Shown: positions 7,101 through 12,195 of the stretch, piece by piece
Numbering within the stretch: position 1 is the stretch's first letter
Layout of the letters: each line of letters opens with the position of its first letter
Assembly: GCA_009784085.1 (NCBI GenBank)
Contig: WRCJ01000034.1
Span: 1 to 15,648, forward strand
Direction: 5' to 3'
Length of the DNA stretch: 15,648 nucleotides
Source of the DNA: Oscillospiraceae bacterium
Lineage (GTDB): Bacteria; Bacillota; Clostridia; Oscillospirales; UBA929
Notes under the pieces: model-generated
Told to the model about the DNA's origin: nothing
Seen by the model: only the letters and a program-made list of their open reading frames with translations
Databases searched by the model: none
Translations under genes and position numbers: made by a program

Positions 7101-7573
7101 GTCATGTCAAAGCTGATAAAGGCGCCGTCGCCGTTTTTCGCCTCCCGCGTATTCACGGAGAAGACATCGCCCTCCACGACGACGGCGCCGGTGTGCCCCG
7201 CCAATTGCTCCATGGGGATGGCGTCGCCCCGGGGGGCGCGGCCCCATGCGACGCCCGACGACGACGCCGCCGGGGCGGACGCCGACAGGCGCGCCTCCGA
7301 TCGGCGCGCCTCCGGCCGGTGCGCTTCTGGCCGGCGCCCGACTGTGGCGATCTTGACATGCCGCAACGCATACCACACGGCCAACTGCCTCTCCAAGCGC
7401 ATGAGCAACACATCTTCGGCCATGCCGTCCGGGTCGCTCAACAGCACATCCATGACCCGCTTGTCCCTATCGATTGTCACCGACTGCACCTGTATGGCCG
7501 AAAGCCCGGCCCGGTCGTCGGCCTCGAAAGGGCAGTCGCAAAAAAGTTCGCGAATAGATGGAAACTCAGTCAT
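4148..7573 (-). CDS. polC: DNA polymerase III PolC-type alpha subunit lacking the proofreading exonuclease domain
   Basis: The main replicative polymerase of low-GC Gram-positive bacteria. It has 1141 residues against about 1440 for B. subtilis PolC. Domains in order: a short N-terminal region (1-75); a low-complexity linker (80-118); an OB fold (about 128-210); a PHP domain from HLHT at 233 to about 450; palm/fingers; and the C-terminal part. Predicted PHP ligands are H233, H235, D242, H267, E297, H318, C368, D442 and H444. Polymerase aspartates are D667 and D669 (PDVDLNFSG) and D791. A zinc module has C614, C617, C638 and C641. QLSLF (1133-1137) near the C-terminus is a clamp-binding motif. 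In known PolC an exonuclease of about 190 residues lies between the E297 and H318 equivalents; here only 20 residues rich in Lys-Glu remain. The N-terminus is also about 100 residues shorter. The polymerase motifs are well conserved, so the gene looks functional. It is 27 bases behind natB. The start is preceded by GATGAGGGG with short spacing. Confidence 0.95.
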   Translation of the reverse strand: MTEFPSIRELFCDCPFEADDRAGLSAIQVQSVTIDRDKRVMDVLLSDPDGMAEDVLLMRLERQLAVWYALRHVKIATVGRRPEAHRPEARRSEARLSASAPAASSSGVAWGRAPRGDAIPMEQLAGHTGAVVVEGDVFSVNTREAKNGDGAFISFDMTDYTDSVRVARYLKGEELAGIAGLKAGARLRVGGRMEVDARDKTGGVVLRPTGLAPAPRVERADTAPPGRRRVELHLHTRMSALDATTDAAAAVRTAAVWGHAAVAITDHGVLHAFPDALAAQRKYAALGNKIKVIYGCEGYLSAPKAEKEKEKEKSRSNHIILLARNQTGLFNLYKLVSLAHIEHFKGRANIPRALLDEYREGLIVGSACERGELFSAIVAGKSEEECRRIAAYYDYLEIQPLGNNAFMLSNGMARDTEQLKEFNRMVLRIGRALGKPVAATGDVHFLNPEDEIYRRILLAGKQMPDPDRELPLYFKTTGEMLEEFAYLGDEAARVVIDDPHEIAAWCEEISPIRRGEFFPKIDGTAEELRAMSVKRAAHLYGESLPPVLSERMGIELDAIIGKGYDIIYMISQKLVERSLREGYLVGSRGSVGSSVVAFLIGITEVNALPPHYRCPQCKGWAFPETTAACGANLPDKTCPACGTMYGKDGFDIPFATFMGFEGDKTPDVDLNFSGDYQARAHQHAIEFFGEGKVFRAGTIGTLGQKTAIGFVLKYLEERGREASHAEVARLVAGCVGVKRTTGQHPGGLIILPRENEIYEFCPVQHPADKSGDVITTHFDYHAIEENLLKLDLLGHDDPTMIRFLEEKTGAKAQDIPLDDPDTMSLFVSPKALGLSPDPLLGRTGACAIPEFGTKFVREILTATKPKTFDDLVRISGLSHGTDVWLGNAAELIKSGCATLREVICCRDDIMLYLISMGLDRKLAFTVMESVRRGRGLLPDWEAAMRAARVPEWYIESCRKIKYLFPKAHAVAYVLMAFRIAWFKVHRPLEFYAAYFSIRAGSFDATLMTRGENVVMARIKELENLATPTAAQEEEFSTLEVCYEFYKRGFRFLPLDVRVSGPKFFSPEDGALRPPFVSLPGLGETAALDIETQRRAAAFLSVDDLSTRCAKVSRNHVQLLVDVGAFGELPRSAQLSLFDMFL
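6635..6658 (-). repeat. Hexanucleotide repeat at the missing-exonuclease junction of polC
   Basis: Four 6-base units on the plus strand (TTTCTC, CTTTTC, CTTTTC, CTTCTC) encode the alternating Lys-Glu stretch at about residues 305-313 of PolC. This is where the exonuclease domain sits in other PolC proteins. The repeat could have arisen by slippage after a deletion, or it may serve as a flexible linker. Confidence 0.65.
7288..7340 (-). repeat. 15-bp in-frame tandem repeat in the polC N-terminal linker
   Basis: Units of 15 bases on the plus strand lie at 7288-7302 (GGCGCGCCTCCGATC), 7303-7317 (GGCGCGCCTCCGGCC) and 7318-7332 (GGTGCGCTTCTGGCC), with a partial copy to 7340. They encode a five-residue repeat (RPEAH, RPEAR, RSEAR) in a charged linker before the OB fold. 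Confidence 0.65.
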
Positions 7574-7600
7574 AAACCCCTCATCTTACTAACATGAATA

Positions 7601-8773
7601 TTATTTCGTCATGATGATTTTTTCGCTACGGAACATCTTGGCCAGGACATAGCTCCCGGCGCAGGCGTAGAGGATGTTGCTGACGACTGAGATCATGATG
7701 TTGGCCGCGCTGTAGTCGCTGGCGAACAAACCCGACATGCCCAACGAGGTGTTGTAGATGGGGATAAGGTAGAAATAGAAGTTATCCCCGCCGCCGCCGA
7801 TCATGGGGAGGAGCCCGATCACCAACGTGACAATCAGCAACGGCATCGCGGTGGTGTTGGCCTCTTTGACCGACTTCGCGTAGGCGGAGATCAAGGAGAT
7901 CAGCGTGCTGGTCAGCAGGACCGACGACAATATGACAAGCAGTAAGAGCAGGTATTCGGTGGCCCCAATGCCGTCGAAAGAGAAATTCGCCCCGGTTCCG
8001 CTTATCATGTTGTCAAAACCCAATATCGCGCCGAGCGTGCTCGACAGCCCGCACAACAGCGCCATGACGCCCAGGCTCAGGATCTTGCCGGCGGCCAGCT
8101 CCCCGCTCTTGATGGGCGTTACCAACAGCGTCGCGATGGTCCCACGCTCCTTTTCCCCCGCAATGGATTCGGGCGCCAGCGTGATACAGCCGGAGAAGAT
8201 AAACATCAGCAACAACATGGGTAGCATCCCGGTCAAGGCGTTCATGGTATAATCCGGCGCGTTGGGCGGTATCAGATCCTGTTGGGCGACTTCGAATTTA
8301 TGGCATAGATCGTACTGGTATCCGTCCAGGAACGCGCGGGCGTTGTCGTATCCCATGCTGGAGACGGCGGAAGACGAATTGTAGTAGATATCGATACGGG
8401 GGGCGGCAAGGCCGGATTGGGCGTCATAGGCCGCCACTTGCTGGTCGAAGCCTTGCGGGAAGACAAGCAACAGATTCTCCTCGCCCGCTTCGATTTGCGC
8501 CCTTAGGCGACCGATTTGGCCCTCCTCGATGATTTCGACCTGCAGGCCTTCCTCGTCGGCCAGCCTGTCGGCGAGGGAATCGGGCAGGTTGCACACATGC
8601 GCGATAAATGCCCCCTGATCGCCGCCCGAAAGGCTGGTCATCAACCCGCCCATGAGCGTATAGGTGAGGAACAGCAACAGCCCGGGCATGATGAGGGCGG
8701 TGAAGACCATGCGCCTGTCTTTGAAGAAACGGGCGAATTCCTTTTTCATGATGGTGAACACATTGCTTTTCAT
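7601..8773 (-). CDS. natB: ABC-2 type permease, NatB-like
   Basis: Membrane subunit of an ABC exporter. In B. subtilis NatAB exports sodium; related pairs export drugs or other ions, so the substrate here is inferred. The 390 residues (B. subtilis NatB is about 386) show a first membrane helix at about 22-45 after a basic N-terminus, a large extracytoplasmic part (about 50-175), then about five helices at roughly 180-200, 228-252, 272-296, 308-326 and 355-378. The cytoplasmic coupling motif SIAGEKERGTIATLLVTP (203-220) is diagnostic of this permease family. The start overlaps the natA stop by four bases, a sign of translational coupling. polC follows 27 bases later on the same strand. Confidence 0.88.
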   Translation of the reverse strand: MKSNVFTIMKKEFARFFKDRRMVFTALIMPGLLLFLTYTLMGGLMTSLSGGDQGAFIAHVCNLPDSLADRLADEEGLQVEIIEEGQIGRLRAQIEAGEENLLLVFPQGFDQQVAAYDAQSGLAAPRIDIYYNSSSAVSSMGYDNARAFLDGYQYDLCHKFEVAQQDLIPPNAPDYTMNALTGMLPMLLLMFIFSGCITLAPESIAGEKERGTIATLLVTPIKSGELAAGKILSLGVMALLCGLSSTLGAILGFDNMISGTGANFSFDGIGATEYLLLLLVILSSVLLTSTLISLISAYAKSVKEANTTAMPLLIVTLVIGLLPMIGGGGDNFYFYLIPIYNTSLGMSGLFASDYSAANIMISVVSNILYACAGSYVLAKMFRSEKIIMTK

Positions 8774-9600
8774 TGGGCCAACCCCCCTTCCCGGGAGACT
8801 TGCTCATGCAGGGCAAAGAATGTGTCCTCCAGGCTGTCGTTCGCGGTGAGGTTTTGCAGGGCGTCGCATGCCCGCATTTTTCCATCCATGATGATGCCCA
8901 CCCGGTCGCAGATCTTCTCCGCCAGGCTGAAGATGTGGGTGGACACAATGAGCGTCTTGCCAAGCCCTTTGAGTTCTAGCAGGAAGTCGGTCACCACGCG
9001 GGCGGTCAGCACGTCCAACCCGTTGGTGGGTTCGTCGAAGATGATGACGTCCGGGTCGTGGACCAGCGAGATGAGGAGCGACACTTTCTGCTTCATGCCG
9101 GTGGACAGGTTGGCCACCTTGACATGGGCGAAAGCGGACACCCCGAAACGGGTAAACAGCTCTTCCTTGCGCCGCCGCACGCGATCGGGGGGCAACCCAT
9201 ACAGCGACGAAAAAAAGCCGAACAGGTAGTCGGGCGTGAAGAATTCCTCCAACTTGAGCTCGCTGGTCAAGAAGCCGATCCGGCGGCGCACCTCGTAGGG
9301 TTGCGTGGTTACGTCAAACCCGTCGAGGATCGCGCTACCGCTGTCCGGCTTGATCAGCGTGGATAGGATGCGCAACGTGGTGGTTTTGCCGGCGCCGTTT
9401 GGCCCCAGCAGGCCGAAGACCTCGCCGGCGTACGCGCTGAAAGACAGATTGTTTACGGCTTTGATGGTCTTTTCGTGGGTTTGCTGTGATTTTTGCTGTT
9501 TTTGTGACAACTTGAATGTTTTACACAGATTCTCAACCTTCAATAACTCCCGCAATGAATCCCATCCCCTTTCCATGTATTTTCCGATGACTTCTTCCAT
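8770..9600 (-). CDS. natA: ABC transporter ATPase, NatA-like
   Basis: ATP-hydrolysing subunit partner of the downstream permease. Numbering from an upstream ATG at 9624, it shows Walker A GPNGAGKT (74-81), a NatA-like GFLTSE stretch in place of a glutamine Q-loop (117-122), signature LSTGMKQK (173-180, a variant of LSGGQ), Walker B VIIFDEP (193-199), D-loop GLD (202-204) and H-loop STH (228-230). The start is uncertain. In-frame ATGs occur at 9624, 9600 and 9576, spaced 24 bases apart within an imperfect repeat. 9600 is chosen because AAGGA lies just ahead of it (276 residues); the one at 9624 has no Shine-Dalgarno. The conserved domain begins only near LLKVENL (27-33). The region between the first beta-strand and Walker A has an unusual Gln/Lys-rich insert (about 39-53). 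The gene has its own promoter and leads the natA-natB-polC unit. Confidence 0.88.
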   Translation of the reverse strand: MEEVIGKYMERGWDSLRELLKVENLCKTFKLSQKQQKSQQTHEKTIKAVNNLSFSAYAGEVFGLLGPNGAGKTTTLRILSTLIKPDSGSAILDGFDVTTQPYEVRRRIGFLTSELKLEEFFTPDYLFGFFSSLYGLPPDRVRRRKEELFTRFGVSAFAHVKVANLSTGMKQKVSLLISLVHDPDVIIFDEPTNGLDVLTARVVTDFLLELKGLGKTLIVSTHIFSLAEKICDRVGIIMDGKMRACDALQNLTANDSLEDTFFALHEQVSREGGLAQ

Positions 9601-9624
9601 GTTTCCTTCGATGATTTCTTCCAT
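9577..9624 (-). repeat. 24-bp imperfect repeat at the natA 5' end
   Basis: On the minus strand two 24-base units, each starting ATGGAAGAA(A/G)TCATCG, follow one another (9624-9601 and 9600-9577), and a third ATGGAAAGG begins at 9576. Each unit begins with an in-frame ATG, so it encodes an eight-residue repeat (MEEIIEGN, MEEVIGKY) or offers three start codons. Confidence 0.65.
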
Positions 9625-9655
9625 AGAATCTTAAACCCGATGAACTAACACTCCC

Positions 9656-9684
9656 ATTATACGTGAATCTTGGCGCAGACGCAA
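9656..9684 (-). promoter_or_regulatory. Promoter of natA-natB-polC
   Basis: On the minus strand TTGCGT (9684-9679) is separated by 17 bases from a perfect TATAAT (9661-9656). The -10 box lies about 32 bases upstream of the first candidate natA ATG and 56 bases upstream of the chosen one. No other promoter was found before polC, so it may drive all three genes. Confidence 0.7.
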
Positions 9685-9698
9685 GCGGTATTGCTTGC
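9681..9698. promoter_or_regulatory. Inverted repeat between divergent promoters, candidate operator
   Basis: GCAAGC (9681-9686) and GCTTGC (9693-9698) form a perfect 6-bp inverted repeat around a 6-base spacer. It overlaps the -35 boxes of both divergent promoters (9679-9684 minus, 9695-9700 plus). A protein bound here could regulate both transcripts; the adjacent response regulator is an obvious candidate, though this is inference. Confidence 0.45.
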
Positions 9699-9723
9699 AC
9701 ACGGGCGAGAATCCATGTATAAT
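9695..9723 (+). promoter_or_regulatory. Promoter of the response regulator operon
   Basis: TTGCAC (9695-9700) is followed after 17 bases by a perfect TATAAT (9718-9723). It lies about 30 bases upstream of the response regulator start. All downstream genes to 15357 are co-directional with gaps of 61 bases or less, so it may serve a long operon. Confidence 0.7.
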
Positions 9724-9753
9724 GTGAGGGAGGCTATTTGCGGGGGGCGCGTC

Positions 9754-10431
9754 ATGGACGAAAGCGCAGTCAAACTGTTGGTCGCCGATGCCGACGCATC
9801 GGTTCGTGATATCGTCTTATACAGTTTGGGGGAGCAAGGCTGGCTGGTGGATGGGGCCAAAGACGGCGTATCGGCCATAAAGCTATTGCGGCGCAATCGC
9901 TATCAGATGCTCATCCTGGACTTGGATCTACCCATTATCGACGGCCTTACCGTGTGCGAGCAGTTTTGCGCCGATACCCCTGTCATTTTCGTCAGCCGCA
10001 GGGACGCCGAGCAGGATCGCCTGGACGCCTTCGCCGCCGGCGGCAACGATTTCCTCCATAAGCCTTTTTATCCGCGCGAGCTGGTCGCCCGCGTCAAGAG
10101 CTTGCTGGGGCTTATCGGCGCGTACCGGCAGAAGGGCGATGTGTTGCGCGCGGGCGTTTTGCACTTCATGCTGGGCGCCCGGGAGGTGTCGGTGGCGGAC
10201 AAGCCCGTCAAGCTGACGCCCAGGGAATACGATCTGTTGCTGTTCTTGGCGCGGAACGAGGATCGGTGCTTCTCCCGGGAGAGCCTGCTGAACATGGTTT
10301 GGGGACAGCAGTTCGACGGGAGCAACCGCACGGTGGACACCCATATCAAGAGCCTGCGGGAAAAACTACGGCCTTTCCATACCCATATCGCCACCGTTTG
10401 GGGCGTCGGCTATAAATTCTCGGCAAGATGA
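9754..10431 (+). CDS. Orphan OmpR/PhoB-family response regulator
   Basis: A two-component DNA-binding regulator of 225 residues. The receiver domain (about 7-118) has the phospho-acceptor D56 in LILDLDLP, S81 at the Thr/Ser switch position and K103 in HKPF. The usual acidic pair of the Mg site is D12-A13, so the second Asp appears replaced by Ala, with another Asp at 14. The C-terminal winged helix (about 130-225) has LTPREYDLLLFLARN (154-168), the recognition region NRTVDTHIKSLREKL (191-205) and the ending VWGVGYKF typical of the family. No histidine kinase gene is adjacent. The ATG at 9754 is chosen because the -10 box covers the upstream ATG at 9715, although the local ribosome binding site is only a G-rich stretch. 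It is the first gene of the plus-strand operon and is divergent from natA, so it may regulate natAB, itself or both. Confidence 0.85.
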   Translation: MDESAVKLLVADADASVRDIVLYSLGEQGWLVDGAKDGVSAIKLLRRNRYQMLILDLDLPIIDGLTVCEQFCADTPVIFVSRRDAEQDRLDAFAAGGNDFLHKPFYPRELVARVKSLLGLIGAYRQKGDVLRAGVLHFMLGAREVSVADKPVKLTPREYDLLLFLARNEDRCFSRESLLNMVWGQQFDGSNRTVDTHIKSLREKLRPFHTHIATVWGVGYKFSAR

Positions 10432-10460
10432 AATCGGTTAGATGAAAAGGAGGGTTTTTT

Positions 10461-10649
10461 ATGCCATGTGAAAAGAACACTTCCATCAGGTGCAATTGCA
10501 CGTACTTTTGCCCCCGGCATGGAAAGTGCTGCGAGTGCGTCGCCTACCACAACCGCGCCGGGGAGTTCCCCGCCTGTTTTTACTCGGCCAAGGCAGAGAA
10601 GACCTACGATCGCAGCCTCGAAGCGCTCATCCGGGACAGGAAGTCGTAG
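10461..10649 (+). CDS. Small cysteine-rich protein, DUF6485-like (62 aa)
   Basis: The 62-residue product has eight cysteines (positions 3, 11, 13, 17, 23, 24, 26, 39) in the pattern CNCTYFCPRHGKCCECVAYH, followed by PACFYSAKAEKTYDRS. I recognise this from memory as the DUF6485-type family found in clostridia, of unknown function; metal or iron-sulphur binding is plausible from the cysteines and histidines. A near-perfect Shine-Dalgarno (AAAGGAGG at 10446-10453) sits 7 bases before the ATG, so the gene is probably well translated. It is 29 bases after the response regulator and 44 bases before bioY. Confidence 0.8.
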   Translation: MPCEKNTSIRCNCTYFCPRHGKCCECVAYHNRAGEFPACFYSAKAEKTYDRSLEALIRDRKS

Positions 10650-10653
10650 TACC

Positions 10654-10693
10654 TTAGAAGAGATCTATAAGAAGAGGTTCATAGAAGAGGTCC
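10654..10693 (+). repeat. Triplicated AGAAGAGRT motif ahead of bioY
   Basis: Three similar units (TTAGAAGAGATC, ATAAGAAGAGGTTC, ATAGAAGAGGTCC) fill the gap between the DUF6485-like gene and bioY. Each contains a Shine-Dalgarno-like AGAAGAG; only the last is correctly spaced from the bioY ATG. The others may be relics of duplication. Confidence 0.5.
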
Positions 10694-11332
10694 ATGGCCA
10701 TGAAAATTCGCCGGACGGTCGTTTGCGCGCTGTTTACCGCGCTGATTTCGGTGTGTTCCCTCATTTCCATACCGATGCCCGCCAGCGTCCCCATTACGCT
10801 GGCCACGCTTGGCGTGTATCTCTGCGCCCTGATGTTGCCGCCTTCGCACGCGGTGGCCAGCGTCGCGGCGTACCTCGCGCTGGTTGCCGTCGGCATCCCT
10901 GTCACAGCCAAGGGCGGCGCGGGCATGGGGTACCTGCTCGGCCCGACCGGGGGATACCTCTTCGGCTACCTTCCCTTGGCTGGGGTCGTCAGCCTGTTGG
11001 CGGGTGGGCGTTTCGGGCGTGGGCGCGGGCGCGGGCACGTCGCGACGGCCGCCGCCATGGCGGCAGGCACCTTGTGTTGCTATGCGCTCGGCACGGCGTG
11101 GTTCCTCGTCGTGATGAACGGCAACCCGGACACGCACTACACGTTGGGCGGCGCGTTGGCGGCTTGCGTGCTCCCCTTTTTGCCCGGCGACGCGCTGAAG
11201 ATCGCGGCCTCGATGGGGCTCTCGGCACGCCTGTATCCTGGACTATCCCGATTGTTGCCCAACAGGCCGCAGGCCAATGCGCCAACCAATGCGCGGGCCA
11301 ATGCGCATCACAATGCGCCAACCAATGTTTGA
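10694..11332 (+). CDS. bioY: Biotin transporter substrate-binding subunit BioY
   Basis: The membrane S component of an ECF-type biotin importer; it binds biotin and works alone or with a shared energising module (EcfA, EcfA', EcfT) that is not in this window. The 212 residues form about six hydrophobic helices. Family motifs are PASVPITLATLGVYL (29-43), GGAGMGYLLGPTGGYLFGY (74-92) and PFLPGDALKIAA (161-172). ATG 10694 or 10700 (MAMK) could be the start; GAAGAGG lies 3 bases before the first and 9 before the second. The last 20 residues (Asn/Ala/Pro/Thr/His-rich) come from a 12-bp tandem repeat and are not part of the family fold. The stop overlaps the birA start by 8 bases, and the two genes form a sensible pair for biotin uptake and attachment. 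Confidence 0.9.
   Translation: MAMKIRRTVVCALFTALISVCSLISIPMPASVPITLATLGVYLCALMLPPSHAVASVAAYLALVAVGIPVTAKGGAGMGYLLGPTGGYLFGYLPLAGVVSLLAGGRFGRGRGRGHVATAAAMAAGTLCCYALGTAWFLVVMNGNPDTHYTLGGALAACVLPFLPGDALKIAASMGLSARLYPGLSRLLPNRPQANAPTNARANAHHNAPTNV
11273..11332 (+). repeat. 12-bp x 5 tandem repeat across the bioY end and birA start
   Basis: Five consecutive 12-base units start at 11273, 11285, 11297, 11309 and 11321, with core CCAATGCGC. The last ends exactly with the bioY stop. In the bioY frame they encode four-residue repeats such as ANAP and TNAR. In the birA frame each unit contains an ATG (11277, 11289, 11301, 11313, 11325), giving five possible start codons. Confidence 0.8.
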
Positions 11333-12191
11333 TGGCATCGACGGCATCGGCGGCGCCCCGGTGCTGTACCATGCCGTGGTGGAAGGATCGACCAACCGGA
11401 TGGCCAAGGAGTTGGCGCAGTCGGGCGCGCCCCACGGCACGACGGTCGTCGCCGACTGCCAAACCGGCGGCATCGGGCGTTTTGGGCGCCCTTTTTTCTC
11501 GCCGCCCGGGCGGGGCATCTACCTCTCCCTTGTGGCGCGCCCCGCCTGGCCGCCTGAACGGTTGCCGCTGTTGACGATCTGCGCGGCTGTGGCTTTATGC
11601 GACGCGATCGAGGAGGCTTGCGCGCGCCGGCCGGGCATCAAATGGGTCAACGATTTGTACCTGGGGGGGCGCAAGGTCTGCGGCATCCTCACGGAGTTGT
11701 CGTGCGAAGGGGGTCGCGGCGGGCAACCTCGGTGGGCGGTGATCGGCGTGGGGATCAACGTCAACGGGCATACCTTCCCGCCATGGCTTGCGGATATCGC
11801 CGGCAGTTTGGAGATGGCGGCCGGTGGGCCGGTATCCCGCACGCGGCTAGCGGTCGGCGTCCTGCGGGAGCTGAACGCCATGCTGGACTGCCCTGCGGGT
11901 GGTTCCGGCGGTTCCGGTGGTTCCGGCGGCTCTAATGGTTCCAATTGTTTCGATAAGTACCTGCAAAAGTATCGGACCGGCTGTATTACGGTGGGCCGCG
12001 AGGTAACCGTCACGCGGAAGGGGCGCGCCGCACGGGGCCTGGCGTTGGCCGTGGAGGACGACGGCGCGTTGCTGGTACGCTTCGCAGATGGCGGCGTCGA
12101 GGCGATCCATTCGGGCGAGGCGACACTGCATAGAGATTCCATGGAAACAATGTCCAATGACATCATGCTAGCAGAAAGGAATGGCAATTAA
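11325..12191 (+). CDS. birA: Biotin-[biotin carboxyl carrier protein] ligase, monofunctional
   Basis: Activates biotin with ATP and attaches it to carrier proteins such as the acetyl-CoA carboxylase BCCP. Numbering from the ATG at 11325 (288 residues): EGSTN (20-24), the biotinyl-AMP loop region GGIGRFGRPFFSP (48-60, normally GRGRxGRxWxS-like), KWVNDLYLGGRKVCGILTE (106-124) and GVGINVN (141-147). A C-terminal SH3-like domain starts at about 210. There is no N-terminal helix-turn-helix, so this is a group I enzyme that cannot act as a biotin operon repressor. The two domains are joined by a natural Gly-Gly-Ser repeat (192-206). The start is uncertain: four further in-frame ATGs lie upstream, back to 11277 (304 residues), inside a tandem repeat, and no clear Shine-Dalgarno exists for any. 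Coupling to bioY termination is likely. The stop is 4 bases before the ddl start. Confidence 0.9.
   Translation: MFDGIDGIGGAPVLYHAVVEGSTNRMAKELAQSGAPHGTTVVADCQTGGIGRFGRPFFSPPGRGIYLSLVARPAWPPERLPLLTICAAVALCDAIEEACARRPGIKWVNDLYLGGRKVCGILTELSCEGGRGGQPRWAVIGVGINVNGHTFPPWLADIAGSLEMAAGGPVSRTRLAVGVLRELNAMLDCPAGGSGGSGGSGGSNGSNCFDKYLQKYRTGCITVGREVTVTRKGRAARGLALAVEDDGALLVRFADGGVEAIHSGEATLHRDSMETMSNDIMLAERNGN
11898..11942 (+). repeat. 9-bp in-frame repeat encoding a Gly-Gly-Ser linker in birA
   Basis: Units of GGYGGTTCC repeat about four to five times, with third-base changes and one Asn substitution. They encode GGSGGSGGSGGSNGS between the catalytic and C-terminal domains of BirA. Confidence 0.75.
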
Positions 12192-12195
12192 CAAT

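Noticed and set aside
6734..7597. Plus-strand open frame of 287 codons opposite the polC N-terminus
   Set aside because: Arg/Gly/Ala-rich composition expected from the reverse frame of a G+C-rich gene; no family similarity.
10431..10460. Terminator after the response regulator from the run of six T
   Set aside because: No stem precedes the T-run, and it is the spacer after the Shine-Dalgarno of the next gene.
11273..11332. CRISPR-like array
   Set aside because: Units are 12 bases with no spacers and lie inside coding sequence.
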